NCBI RefSeq assembly: GCF_029855125.1
Contig: NZ_CP123229.1
Span: 1,860,001-1,924,000, forward strand
DNA length: 64,000 bases
Direction: 5' to 3'
Source of the DNA: Methylocapsa sp. D3K7
GTDB taxonomy: Bacteria; Pseudomonadota; Alphaproteobacteria; Rhizobiales; Beijerinckiaceae
Below, piece by piece: positions 20,310-29,771 of the stretch. The notes beneath the pieces were generated by a model. It saw only the letters and a list, made by a program, of their open reading frames with translations. It was not told the DNA's origin and searched no databases. The translations under genes and the position numbers were made by a program. Position 1 is the first letter of the stretch; every line of letters starts with the position of its first letter.

Positions 20310-21252
20310 TGGGAAGGTGCTGCGCCAGGGCTTCCAAAACGGCGATCCGCATAGCAACGCCCATTTCAACCTGCTCGCGGATGAGACTGCTCGACCCATC
20401 GGCGACGTTCGAATCGATTTCGACCCCACGATTGATCGGGCCTGGATGCATGACAAGCGCATCGGGCTTGGCATGCTTTAACTTTGCCTCGTCGAGCCCA
20501 AAAAACCGGAAATATTCCTTGGCCGAGGGAATGTAGCCGCCCTGCATCCGCTCGCGCTGCAAGCGCAGCATCATGACGATATCGGCGCCTTCGAGCCCCG
20601 GGCGCATGTCGCGAAAAACCTTGACGCCAAGGCGCTCGATACCGGGAGGCAGCAGGGTCGATGGTCCCACAATGTGCACCCGCGCGCCGAGCGCCGAGAG
20701 CAGCAGAATATTGGAGCGGGCAACCCGCGAGTGCAAAATGTCGCCGCAAATCGCGACCGTGAGGCCTTCGATTTTGCCTTTGTTTCGCCGGATCGTCAGC
20801 GCATCAAGAAGCGCTTGGGTTGGATGTTCATGGGCGCCGTCCCCCGCATTGACGACGGAACAATCGACTTTTTTCGCGAGCAGATGCACGGCGCCCGCCT
20901 GGGCATGCCGCACCACGATGATGTCGGGGCGCATGGCGTTTAGCGTCATCGCCGTATCGAGCAACGTCTCGCCTTTTTTGACGCTCGAGGTCGCCACGGA
21001 CATGTTCATGACGTCGGCGCCAAGCCGCTTGCCGGCAAGCTCGAAGGACGATTGGGTACGGGTGGAGGTCTCGAAAAACAGATTGATGAGTGTCCGTCCG
21101 CGCAAGGTCGAGCGCTTTTTCTCAATCTGGCGCGACACTTCCACGGCGGCCTCGGCGAGGTCGAGAAGACTTGTGATGTCTTGGGCGGAAAGCCCCTCGA
21201 TCCCGAGCAGGTGCCGGTGCGGAAAGAGGGGTGTTTGCGGTGGGCTGATCAT
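20302..21252 (-). CDS. pyrB: Aspartate carbamoyltransferase catalytic subunit PyrB
   Basis: Catalyses carbamoyl phosphate plus aspartate to carbamoyl aspartate, the first committed pyrimidine step (316 aa). Carbamoyl-phosphate motif STRT at residues 63-66 within [32 protein letters not shown] and [10 protein letters not shown] are also present. It is first in a leftward operon with the pseudo-dihydroorotase gene; no pyrI regulatory gene is present. The start at 21252 has only a weak ribosome-binding site. Confidence 0.97.
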   Translation of the reverse strand: MISPPQTPLFPHRHLLGIEGLSAQDITSLLDLAEAAVEVSRQIEKKRSTLRGRTLINLFFETSTRTQSSFELAGKRLGADVMNMSVATSSVKKGETLLDTAMTLNAMRPDIIVVRHAQAGAVHLLAKKVDCSVVNAGDGAHEHPTQALLDALTIRRNKGKIEGLTVAICGDILHSRVARSNILLLSALGARVHIVGPSTLLPPGIERLGVKVFRDMRPGLEGADIVMMLRLQRERMQGGYIPSAKEYFRFFGLDEAKLKHAKPDALVMHPGPINRGVEIDSNVADGSSSLIREQVEMGVAMRIAVLEALAQHLPNG

Positions 21253-21460
21253 TGGACCCGTTCTATAGGACCGGGATTGTCCCTGTCACCTGTGTTCACC
21301 TAACCACCCTGCTTGCGCAGATCTTTTTATCGGTCACCTCCCTCGCGAGTGCAGATTTTGCTGCACAACAGCATTTCATGCGCCGAGACGGGCGTTGCAT
21401 TTTCCAGCGAGAACGCGTTTAAGCGGTGCCGGAAAAAGATCCTTTCAACATGGGCACCCA

Positions 21461-22057
21461 ATGAAAATCAGTTTGAAAATCTTGACCTCCGTAGCGGTTT
21501 TGACGTCTGCCGGGCAAGCCCTTGCGGAAAATCAGCCGCTCACCTGCTGGTACAATGATCATGCCGATTTTACCTCAGCCGATAGTGCCGCGTCGGATGC
21601 GACGGTCGGCGCCGTCACGAAATACGGCAGCGGAGACAAGACATATAATTACACAATATCCGCGCGAGACGGCAACGCCTGCCCGATCCAACTCCCCCTC
21701 TCGTCGCTGACGGCGGTCACGGTCGCCCTTGTCAGTCAGGACGAAGGCAGCTGTGGAAATGAAACGGTCGCCGACGCCGGTTCGGGGCCGGTCAGCGGCT
21801 CGGTGACGGTTGCCCGGGCGACGGAAGAGTCTTCCACTGCCGGCATTCGTATTGTCGGCCTTTCGCCAAACACCAGCTACCGTGTTCTCTTGAAATGCGG
21901 CCGCCAGCTCGGGACCCTGCGCACGGATGATAAGGGCAATGGGGGGAGGACGTTCGATTTCCCGAACAGTGCCGCCGCCAATGTCTATGCTTTTGAGATC
22001 GCCCCGGAAGGCGATAAGCCGGGAACCAAGCTGCAAAGCCTGTCATTTCGAAAGTAG
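21461..22057 (+). CDS. Secreted hypothetical protein (198 aa)
   Basis: ATG at 21461; clear signal peptide MKISLKILTSVAVLTSAGQA with cleavage after ALA. The mature protein is Thr/Ser/Gly-rich with four cysteines (LTCWYND, NACPIQL, EGSCGNE, LKCGRQ) and alternating beta-strand-like segments (SVTVARATEESSTAGIRIVG), suggesting a disulfide-bonded beta-sandwich. Family not recognised. It lies between pyrB and topA, where plsY and dprA are found in related genomes. Confidence 0.7.
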   Translation: MKISLKILTSVAVLTSAGQALAENQPLTCWYNDHADFTSADSAASDATVGAVTKYGSGDKTYNYTISARDGNACPIQLPLSSLTAVTVALVSQDEGSCGNETVADAGSGPVSGSVTVARATEESSTAGIRIVGLSPNTSYRVLLKCGRQLGTLRTDDKGNGGRTFDFPNSAAANVYAFEIAPEGDKPGTKLQSLSFRK

Positions 22058-22322
22058 CCCCGGCCAAGCTGGGCGGGCCGCTGGCTGGCTGGCGGCGCGT
22101 CCTGCAAATTTCCCTTGCCGCCATAAATTCATGCGGTGCGCCGGATTGCCCTATTGTTTCGGTCCCGGCGTCCCTATTTGACTATGGGAGCGCGCTCCCT
22201 CATCCTCCCATCATCGATATAGGCCAAGCTTCGGCTTAAGGCTGGCGGACGTGAGCGCTGCCATTTGGTCCCGAAGTCTCGCGGCCAGCACGCGTTACAG
22301 ACATTGAAAACGAGGGTTTTGC

Positions 22323-25190
22323 ATGAATGTCGTCATCGTCGAATCGCCGGCGAAGGCCAAGACGATCACCAAATATCTCGGCAAGGGTTATGAAGTTTAC
22401 GCTTCCTATGGCCATGTCCGCGATCTGCCGGCGAAGGATGGCTCCGTCGATCCCGACGATGATTTTGCCATGCTTTGGGATGTCGATTCCAAATCCTCCA
22501 AACGGCTGGCGGAAATCGCCAAGGCGGTCAAGGACTCGGACGGGATTATCCTGGCGACCGACCCGGACCGGGAGGGCGAAGCGATTTCCTGGCATGTCCT
22601 AGAATATCTGAAAACGAAAAAAGTCCTTGGCGCGAAACCGGTCCAGAGGGTCGTTTTCAACGCGATCACCAAAGCCGCGATCCTTGAGGCGATGAAGAAC
22701 CCCCGGGATATCGATGCCGCCCTCGTCGACGCTTATCTGGCCCGCCGCGCGCTCGATTACCTCGTGGGCTTCAACCTCTCCCCGGTACTGTGGCGCAAGC
22801 TGCCGGGCGCCCGTTCTGCCGGGCGGGTGCAGTCCGTCGCCCTGCGCCTCGTCTGCGACCGTGAGCTTGAGATCGAAAAATTCGTCTCGCGCGAATATTG
22901 GTCGATCGCCGCGCATCTCAAAACATCCGCGGGGGCGCCCTTTATCGCAAGACTGACGGGGGCCGATGGTGCCCGCATCAGCCGTCTCGACATTGGCTCG
23001 GGGGCCGAAGCGGAAGCGTTCAAAGCGGCTCTCGAAGCCGCAAAATTCTCGGTGGCCAGCGTTGAGGCGCGGCCCGCGAAACGGCATCCGTCGCCGCCGT
23101 TCACCACCTCGACCCTGCAACAGGAAGCATCGCGCAAGCTGGGCTTCGCGCCCGCCCGCACCATGCAACTTGCCCAGCGGCTCTATGAGGGCGCGGAAAT
23201 CGGCGGCGAGACGGTCGGTCTCATCACCTATATGCGCACCGACGGCGTCGATCTCGCCCCCGAGGCGATCAGCAGCGCGCGCAGCGTCATCGGCAAGGAA
23301 TTCGGCGCCAAATATGTGCCGAAAGTGCCACGCAAATATACCGTGAAGGCGAAGAACGCCCAAGAAGCGCATGAAGCGATTCGCCCGACTGACCTCGCCC
23401 GCCTGCCAAAACATGTCGCGGCGAGCCTCGATCCAGATCAGCGGCGGCTCTATGATCTCATTTGGACGCGCACCATCGCCAGCCAAATGGAATCGGCCGA
23501 ACTCGAACGCACGACTGTCGATATTTTGGCGCAGGCGGGCGAGCGGAAGCTCGATCTCCGCGCGACCGGCCAAGTCATCCGCTTCGATGGATTTCTGAAA
23601 CTCTATCAGGAAGGCCGCGATGACGAAGACGATGAAGAAAGCGGCCGTCTGCCCGAAATGCACAAGGGCGAAGCCCTTAACAAGGATAAGATCGAAGCGG
23701 ACCAGCATTTTACCGAGCCGCCGCCCCGCTTTACCGAGGCGACCCTCGTCAAACGTATGGAGGAGCTCGGCATTGGCCGTCCTTCCACTTACGCCTCGAC
23801 TCTCGCGGTTCTTCGCGAACGCGACTATGTCAGGCTCGACAAGAAGCGCCTCATCCCGGAAGACAAGGGCCGCCTCGTCACGGCATTTCTGGAGAGCTTT
23901 TTTGCCCGTTACGTCGGCTATGATTTCACCGCCGGCCTCGAAGAGCAACTTGACCTCGTATCGAACCATGAACTCGACTGGAAGCAGGTGCTGCGCGATT
24001 TTTGGTCGGATTTCTCCGGCGCGCTTGCAGACATCAAGGATTTGCGCACCACGGAAGTCCTCGACAGTTTGAACGAGCTGCTCGGTCCGCATATTTTCCC
24101 TGCTAAGGAAGACGGCTCCAATCCACGTGCCTGCCCCTCCTGCGGGGCTGGTCAGCTCTCCCTAAAACTCGGAAAATTCGGCGCGTTCATCGGCTGCTCG
24201 AATTATCCCGAGTGCAAATTTACCCGCACTCTGGCCGACACCAACGCGGAAGCCAGTGCCAACGGCGAGCGACCAGGTGTTCGGGTTCTTGGCAATGATC
24301 CTGTGACAGGCGACGAGATTTCCCTGCGCGATGGCCGGTTCGGCAATTATGTGCAGCAGGGCGACGGTGAAAAGCCGAAGCGGGTCTCGGTGCCAAAATC
24401 CATTGATGTCAGCGATATCACCCTCGAACAAGCGATTGGCCTGCTGTCGCTGCCGCGCGAGATTGCCAAACATCCCGAGACCAAGGAGCCGATCCTCGCC
24501 GGGATCGGCCGTTTCGGCCCTTATGTTCAGCACGGCAAGACCTATGCGAACATCGGCAAGGACGAGGATATTTTGGCCCTGGGTGGCAACCGGGCAATCG
24601 ATCTCATCTGCGCCAAGGAAAGCGGCTTGAGCGGGCGCCGGTTTGGCGACAGCGCCAGTGCGCCGTCGCGCGAACTCGGCGAACACCCAGCCGGCGGCAA
24701 GGTCGTCGTCAAGGCCGGGCGCTATGGACCCTATGTCAACCACGGCAAGATCAATGCGACCCTGCCGAGCGATGCCGACCCCACGACATTGACGCTGGAT
24801 GATGCCGTCGCACTGTTGGCCGCGAAAGCCAGCGGCCAAGGCGGCGCATCGGGGTCTTCGCAGGGCCGCCCACTTGGCGAGCATCCCGACGGCGGGATTA
24901 TCAGCGTAAGGAGCGGCCGCTTCGGTCCCTATGTCAATCATGGGAAGATCAACGCGACCTTAAAATCGGGCATGTCTTCCGAGACGATCACGCTCGAAGA
25001 GGCGATCCGTTTGATCGAAGACAAGGCCGGAGCGGGGCCGCGAACGCCCAAAAAGGGACGTGCCGCGCCCAAACGAGAAGCCCCCAAGCGCAGCGCCCCG
25101 AAGAGAGCCGCCAAGCCAGTGGCGGCAAAGCCTTCCGCCATGGCGCTGTCAAAGCCAGCGGCCAAATCGAAAAAGGCCAGCAAAGCGTGA
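22323..25190 (+). CDS. topA: DNA topoisomerase I
   Basis: Type IA topoisomerase (955 aa) relaxing negative supercoils. Toprim domain at the N-terminus (VVIVESPAKAKTI, TDPDREGEAISWH), catalytic Tyr303 in LITYMRTDG. One C4 zinc ribbon (CPSCGAGQLSLKLGKFGAF ... CSNYPEC) is followed by several topoisomerase C-terminal repeats (two share GPYVNHGKINATL). A Lys/Ala/Pro-rich basic tail, typical of alphaproteobacteria, ends the protein. GAGGG precedes the ATG. The stop overlaps the rnr start (GTGA). Confidence 0.98.
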   Translation: MNVVIVESPAKAKTITKYLGKGYEVYASYGHVRDLPAKDGSVDPDDDFAMLWDVDSKSSKRLAEIAKAVKDSDGIILATDPDREGEAISWHVLEYLKTKKVLGAKPVQRVVFNAITKAAILEAMKNPRDIDAALVDAYLARRALDYLVGFNLSPVLWRKLPGARSAGRVQSVALRLVCDRELEIEKFVSREYWSIAAHLKTSAGAPFIARLTGADGARISRLDIGSGAEAEAFKAALEAAKFSVASVEARPAKRHPSPPFTTSTLQQEASRKLGFAPARTMQLAQRLYEGAEIGGETVGLITYMRTDGVDLAPEAISSARSVIGKEFGAKYVPKVPRKYTVKAKNAQEAHEAIRPTDLARLPKHVAASLDPDQRRLYDLIWTRTIASQMESAELERTTVDILAQAGERKLDLRATGQVIRFDGFLKLYQEGRDDEDDEESGRLPEMHKGEALNKDKIEADQHFTEPPPRFTEATLVKRMEELGIGRPSTYASTLAVLRERDYVRLDKKRLIPEDKGRLVTAFLESFFARYVGYDFTAGLEEQLDLVSNHELDWKQVLRDFWSDFSGALADIKDLRTTEVLDSLNELLGPHIFPAKEDGSNPRACPSCGAGQLSLKLGKFGAFIGCSNYPECKFTRTLADTNAEASANGERPGVRVLGNDPVTGDEISLRDGRFGNYVQQGDGEKPKRVSVPKSIDVSDITLEQAIGLLSLPREIAKHPETKEPILAGIGRFGPYVQHGKTYANIGKDEDILALGGNRAIDLICAKESGLSGRRFGDSASAPSRELGEHPAGGKVVVKAGRYGPYVNHGKINATLPSDADPTTLTLDDAVALLAAKASGQGGASGSSQGRPLGEHPDGGIISVRSGRFGPYVNHGKINATLKSGMSSETITLEEAIRLIEDKAGAGPRTPKKGRAAPKREAPKRSAPKRAAKPVAAKPSAMALSKPAAKSKKASKA

Positions 25191-27568
25191 AAAAAACCGC
25201 CAGGGGCGGCATACAACTCGGCCCATCGAGCGCCAGACTCGCGCCAGCGGCAACGGCGGCGGAGGGTGCCGCTTTGCCCTCGCGGGCGGACATCTTGGCC
25301 TTCATTGCCCGCGAGCGCGAGGCTTTGGGCGGCAAGGCACACGGAAAAATCGGCAAACGCGAAATCGCCCGCGCCTTCAACATCAGGGGCGCGGACAAGA
25401 TTGCCTTGAAGCGCCTCTTGAAAGATCTCGAGTCCGAAGGTGCCATCGAGCGCCGGCGCAAGACTCTGCACAAACAAGGTCTCCTTCCGGCCATCGTTCT
25501 CGCCGATGTGACCGCCCGCGACCGCGACGGAGATCTTCTCGCCGCCCCCGCCGAATGGGACATCGCGCAGGGGCCGGCGCCAAAAATCCTGCTCACGATC
25601 CGAGCCAGAACCAACTCGCGCTCAGGAGCGCCCGCCCCGGCGCCTGGAGACCGCGCCCTGATCCGGGTGGAGCCGTTGCCCGGCGCGGAGCCCGGTGAGC
25701 CTACCTATGCCGGGCGTGTCGTAAAACTTTTGCCGCGTTCCAAAGCCCAGCTCCTGGGGATTTTTCGCGCCAGCATGGGCGGCGGCGGCCGCATCGTGCC
25801 CATCGATAAGAAAAACGTCAATCGCGGCGAATTGAGCGTTGGCCCCGGTGACGAAGGCGCAGCAGGTGATGGCGATCTCGTCTCCGTCGAGATTTTGCGC
25901 ACCGGCCGCCTCGGGCTTCCAGCGGCAAAGGTGCGGGAGCGGCTTGGCGCCCTCGACAATGAAAAAGCGATCAGCCTCATCGCCCTTCATTCGCACCGTA
26001 TTCCGCATGTCTTCCGCCCCGATGCCCTTGTCGAAGCGGAGCGGGCGCGCCCCGACAGCATGGCGCATCGAGAGGATTGGCGCGCTATTCAACTGCTGAC
26101 CATCGATCCAGCGGATGCCAAGGATCACGACGACGCGGTCCATGCCGAGCGCGATCCAGATCCCGCCAATCCCGGCGGATATATTCTGCGCGTGGCAATC
26201 GCCGATGTCGCCGCCTATGTCACCCCTGGCGGGGCACTCGACAGCGAGGCGCGGGAGCGAGGCAATTCGGTCTATTTCCCCGACCGCGTCGTGCCGATGC
26301 TGCCGGAACGGATTTCCAACGATCTTTGTTCGTTGCGCCCGAACGAGGACCGTCCGGCGCTCGCCGCCAAGCTCATCATTGCCGCAGATGGCCACAAACT
26401 CAGTCATGGGTTCCATCGGGTCATGATGCGCTCGGCGGCGAAACTCTCCTACACGCAAGCGCAGACTTTGATCGATGCGGCACCCGGCGCGGCCACCGAA
26501 AGCCTTATGTCTGTCCTCGTTCCGCTTTATGAGGCCTATGCCGCCCTTAAAACCGCGCGGGACAAACGCGGACCGCTCGATCTCGACCTCCCCGAACGCA
26601 AAATTTTGCTGGACGACAAAGGCGCCGTGAAGGCCGTTGTGACGCCGCCAAGGCTCGATTCGCATCGCCTCATCGAGGAGTTCATGATCCTCGCGAATGT
26701 CGCCGCCGCCGAAACGCTTGAAGCGAAACAGCAGGCGTTCATCTACCGGGTGCATGACGAGCCATCGATCGAAAAGATCAACAACCTTGCGGAATTTCTG
26801 GCCTCAATCGGGCTCAAATTCAACAAGGGGCAAGTTCTCCGGGCCGCGCAATTCAACGGCATCCTCGGCCGCGTCAAAGGCACGGACAACGAGCATCTCG
26901 TCAATGAAGTGGTGCTGCGGACTCAGGCGCAAGCAGAGTATGCCGTCGACAATTACGGCCATTTCGGTCTCAACCTGCGCCGCTATGCGCATTTCACCTC
27001 GCCGATCCGCCGTTATGCGGATCTCATCGTCCATCGCGCCTTGATCCTCGCCCTAAATCTCGGGCCGGATGGTTTGCCGGTGAGCGCCAACAAGGAACTC
27101 GCCGAAATCGCGGCGGCGATTTCCGCCGCCGAACGGCGTGCCATGGCGGCCGAACGCGAGACCTCCGACCGGCTGATCGCTGCCCATCTTGCAGATCAGA
27201 TCGGAGCCACATTCGAAGGCCGCATTTCGGGAGCCTCTAGCGCCGGGCTGTTCGTCAAACTCGATGGGACCGGCGCCGATGGCTTTATCCCGGCCGCCAT
27301 GCTCGGCGACGATTATTTCCGGCATGATGCGGCCCGCCATGCGCTGATCGGCTCGCGCACTGGGCAAATGCACCGCCTAGGCGATGTCGTGACCGTGCGA
27401 CTGGTGGAGGCTGCGCCACTCGCTGGTGCGCTGCGCTTTGAACTGCTGAAAGAAAGCACTCCGCGCCACACGAGGTCAAAGGCGGCTAAAGGCCAACGCT
27501 CGGCGCGCCGCGGAAAGCTTGGAGTCTCCGACACTCTGCCATCGAGAGCGAAGGCATCGAAGCGGTGA
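25187..27568 (+). CDS. rnr: Ribonuclease R
   Basis: Processive 3'-5' exoribonuclease (793 aa) able to degrade structured RNA. N-terminal helix-turn-helix/cold-shock part, RNB catalytic domain with Asp cluster in IDPADAKDHDDAVHAE, HFTSPIRRYADLIVHR near its end, then an S1 domain (IGATFEGRISGASSAGLFVKL) and a short basic tail. GTG start at 25187 overlaps topA by four bases, so topA and rnr are co-translated, a conserved pairing. Confidence 0.97.
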   Translation: MKKTARGGIQLGPSSARLAPAATAAEGAALPSRADILAFIAREREALGGKAHGKIGKREIARAFNIRGADKIALKRLLKDLESEGAIERRRKTLHKQGLLPAIVLADVTARDRDGDLLAAPAEWDIAQGPAPKILLTIRARTNSRSGAPAPAPGDRALIRVEPLPGAEPGEPTYAGRVVKLLPRSKAQLLGIFRASMGGGGRIVPIDKKNVNRGELSVGPGDEGAAGDGDLVSVEILRTGRLGLPAAKVRERLGALDNEKAISLIALHSHRIPHVFRPDALVEAERARPDSMAHREDWRAIQLLTIDPADAKDHDDAVHAERDPDPANPGGYILRVAIADVAAYVTPGGALDSEARERGNSVYFPDRVVPMLPERISNDLCSLRPNEDRPALAAKLIIAADGHKLSHGFHRVMMRSAAKLSYTQAQTLIDAAPGAATESLMSVLVPLYEAYAALKTARDKRGPLDLDLPERKILLDDKGAVKAVVTPPRLDSHRLIEEFMILANVAAAETLEAKQQAFIYRVHDEPSIEKINNLAEFLASIGLKFNKGQVLRAAQFNGILGRVKGTDNEHLVNEVVLRTQAQAEYAVDNYGHFGLNLRRYAHFTSPIRRYADLIVHRALILALNLGPDGLPVSANKELAEIAAAISAAERRAMAAERETSDRLIAAHLADQIGATFEGRISGASSAGLFVKLDGTGADGFIPAAMLGDDYFRHDAARHALIGSRTGQMHRLGDVVTVRLVEAAPLAGALRFELLKESTPRHTRSKAAKGQRSARRGKLGVSDTLPSRAKASKR

Positions 27569-27746
27569 AGTGGGTTCGCCTAAGTCGAGAAAAGGCTAGG
27601 GACACCGCTCAGAAATAAGCCCAACGAGGCAGAAATTCCGGCCAGAAGCGAACGTCCTCCGTCTTGCCGGCGTCGCAGCTTGAAGTATATATTTCCCCTG
27701 GACGGACAAGACGTCGTTCGTTCGACAACAATCAAGGGAGGTATCG

Positions 27747-27881
27747 ATGCGCCGCGTTTTGGCTTCGCTGCTCGCCGTTATGGCGTTGTCGTTAGGGGCT
27801 TGCAACATGCCGTCAGAGGAAAATCCGACTGACCAAAAAAATGCAGGTAAATCATCGTCAAGTCTCGTGCTACCGGAATAA
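27747..27881 (+). CDS. Small lipoprotein (44 aa)
   Basis: ATG at 27747 follows a strong GGGAGG site. The signal segment MRRVLASLLAVMALSLGAC ends in a lipobox (LGAC, Cys19). The mature tail of about 25 residues is polar (NMPSEENPTDQKNAGKSS). It resembles entericidin-sized lipoproteins, but I cannot name the family. It lies about 180 bp after rnr and 212 bp before the DUF983 gene. Confidence 0.65.
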   Translation: MRRVLASLLAVMALSLGACNMPSEENPTDQKNAGKSSSSLVLPE

Positions 27882-28093
27882 GCTAAACATATTAGCTTTG
27901 ACGGCAGGTTCAGATAAGATCTGAGCTTCCAAAGATTGTCCATCCGGTCGGACTGAGGGAAGCTGATGTTGCAAGGCTTCAGTTTTCCAAAAGGAGGGCC
28001 GGGTGCGGCTGTTGGAGTTTTCCAATAATATTTTCCCAACCCGTCCCTATGGTTGCGGACTGAGTTTGATCGAGACTGAGGGCGGATAGGACC

Positions 28094-28537
28094 GTGGCAG
28101 GAGTGAGAGAAATCCCAAAAACCGTACAGAATAAACGGGACGTATGGAATTCAATCGGCAGAGGATTGCGCGGTCTCTGTCCCAACTGCGTCACCGGCCG
28201 CATATTTCATGCCTATCTCAAGGTTAACAATACCTGCCCGCATTGCTCCGAGGAATTTTTCCACCAGCGGGCCGACGATGCCCCTCCTTATCTGACGATC
28301 CTCATCGTCGGCCATATTGTTGGGACCCTGATGTTGCTGGCTGAAGAATTCTGGCCCGACGCGCCAATTTGGTTGCATGCGATGATTTGGCCGACACTGG
28401 CGCTCATCCTGTCGCTTTGGCTTTTGCCGGCAATGAAGGGTGGACTCATTGCCTATCAGTGGGCCTTGCGCATGCATGGCTTTGGCGAAGCCCCTGTTGA
28501 ACCCGGGCCTCGCCCAGCGCCGCCGCGCGCCGCTTAA
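28094..28537 (+). CDS. DUF983 membrane protein
   Basis: 147-aa protein with two CxxC pairs (LCPNCVTG and NTCPHCSEE) forming a probable zinc ribbon, followed by two membrane helices (YLTILIVGHIVGTLMLLAEEF and IWPTLALILSLWLLPAM). This is the DUF983 layout; function unknown. In related genomes it follows rnr, as here. GTG start at 28094. Confidence 0.85.
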   Translation: MAGVREIPKTVQNKRDVWNSIGRGLRGLCPNCVTGRIFHAYLKVNNTCPHCSEEFFHQRADDAPPYLTILIVGHIVGTLMLLAEEFWPDAPIWLHAMIWPTLALILSLWLLPAMKGGLIAYQWALRMHGFGEAPVEPGPRPAPPRAA

Positions 28538-28964
28538 TCGCCGGAACCATTCAGCTGTTCTTGATAAAATCAAGAAAAAAATCAAAGGGATAGACAGAAC
28601 AGGGCGCTTCAATTTGAAGCATTTTGTTTTGCAAAAAAAAGCTAGGTCAAAGACCTGCGGTATGAGACAAGCAGCGGCGGTTCACGCAACGGCGCCGGAA
28701 CCGCCTTCAGTCCCGGGAGCGTGATCCGCGCTCCCTTCCCCGCCAACCCCCTGCGTTTTGCCGCCGCACGGAATAATCCCTTACGATTGTGGTGTGTAAC
28801 TCGATCTCAGCCGTATTCTCGCCATGAAGAATCGGTTAACCTTAACCTCGATTGCTTAATTGCAACGCTTTCTGGTTAGCTCGGATCAAGGTTGATGGAA
28901 CATTCCTTTAACCAAAGGCAGGTAGGGCTTAAGGCCTGCCCCGCGATTACAGAAGGAGTGTGGG
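28538..28964. other. Intergenic region upstream of pal
   Basis: 427 bp without a supportable gene. It contains a weak terminator near its start (listed separately) and presumably the pal promoter in the AT-richer part around 28,800-28,900. No tolB or other tol gene is present upstream of pal. Confidence 0.5.
28606..28630 (+). terminator. Possible terminator after the DUF983 gene
   Basis: A 6-bp stem (GCTTCA / TGAAGC, 3-base loop) is followed by ATTTTGTTTT. The short stem makes it a modest candidate. Confidence 0.4.
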
Positions 28965-29468
28965 ATGAGCTTTCTCCATCGGACCGTCGAATGGAAATTC
29001 GCGGCCGCGCTGGGCGCCGCCCTTGCGATCTCCGCCTGCGCCAAGAACCCGGCCGAAAATGGTGCCGCGCTCGCCGGCCTGAACGGCGGTCCCGCAGCGC
29101 CCGGAAGTCCCCAGGATTTTGCCGTCAATGTCGGTGATAGAGTGTTTTTCGAGAGCGATTCCAGCGACTTGAGCCAAACTGCGCAGGCGACCCTCGCCAA
29201 GCAGGCAAGCTGGTTGCAACAATATGGCCGGTACAATGTGACCATCGAAGGAAACGCCGACGAGCGAGGCACCCGCGAGTATAATTTCGCGCTTGGAGCG
29301 CGCCGGGCGGAAACCACTAAGGATTACCTCGTCGCCCGCGGCATTCCCGCCGCGAAAATTCGGACCATCAGCTATGGCAAGGAGCGTCCCGTCGCAAGCT
29401 GCAATGAAAATTCCTGCTGGTCACAAAACCGCCGCGCGGTCACCGTGCTGACCGGCGGCCAGTCCTAA
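28965..29468 (+). CDS. pal: Peptidoglycan-associated lipoprotein Pal
   Basis: Outer-membrane lipoprotein (167 aa) linking the outer membrane to peptidoglycan in the Tol-Pal system. Lipobox ISAC with Cys25, a short linker, and an OmpA-like domain with VFFESDSSDLS, GNADERGTREYNFALGARRA and SYGKERPV. AAGGAG precedes the ATG. Unusually it is not preceded by tolB, and cpoB (ybgF) lies 3.5 kb away on the opposite strand. Confidence 0.95.
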   Translation: MSFLHRTVEWKFAAALGAALAISACAKNPAENGAALAGLNGGPAAPGSPQDFAVNVGDRVFFESDSSDLSQTAQATLAKQASWLQQYGRYNVTIEGNADERGTREYNFALGARRAETTKDYLVARGIPAAKIRTISYGKERPVASCNENSCWSQNRRAVTVLTGGQS

Positions 29469-29540
29469 CGAAGATTTCGGCGAGCGGTTCCTCCCCTGCC
29501 GCCGATAGGTCCGGACGATCGAAACGATCCCAATCCGGCG

Positions 29541-29574
29541 CCGGCGCCTTCTTTGTGAAGCGCCGGTTTTTCTT
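29541..29574 (+). terminator. Rho-independent terminator after pal
   Basis: Stem of about 10 bp (CCGGCGC.TTC / GAAGCGCCGG, one bulged C) with a 5-base loop, followed by TTTTTCTTT. Confidence 0.8.
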
Positions 29575-29697
29575 TGTGCTTCCCGCCTAGGCCAATGGTA
29601 TAGCCGGGAATATTTAGTTCCTGCTTTGCCAATCGCGGCCGCGACAAGCTTCAGGGGAGATTTTAAGATCCGGCGCATGTTCCAGGAGGCCGCCACA

Positions 29698-29735
29698 CGA
29701 AAAATGGCTGCCTTCTTTGTGAAAGGCAGCCATTT
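29698..29735 (-). terminator. Terminator after ftsH (leftward)
   Basis: Perfect 13-bp stem (AAATGGCTGCCTT / AAGGCAGCCATTT, 29702-29714 and 29723-29735) with an 8-base loop. Read on the minus strand it is followed by TTTTCG. The loop and upper stem share CCTTCTTTGTGAA with the pal terminator that faces it. Confidence 0.75.
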
Positions 29736-29771
29736 GATCTCTCCCCTGGGCGGTCTAAATACCGCGCCGTA

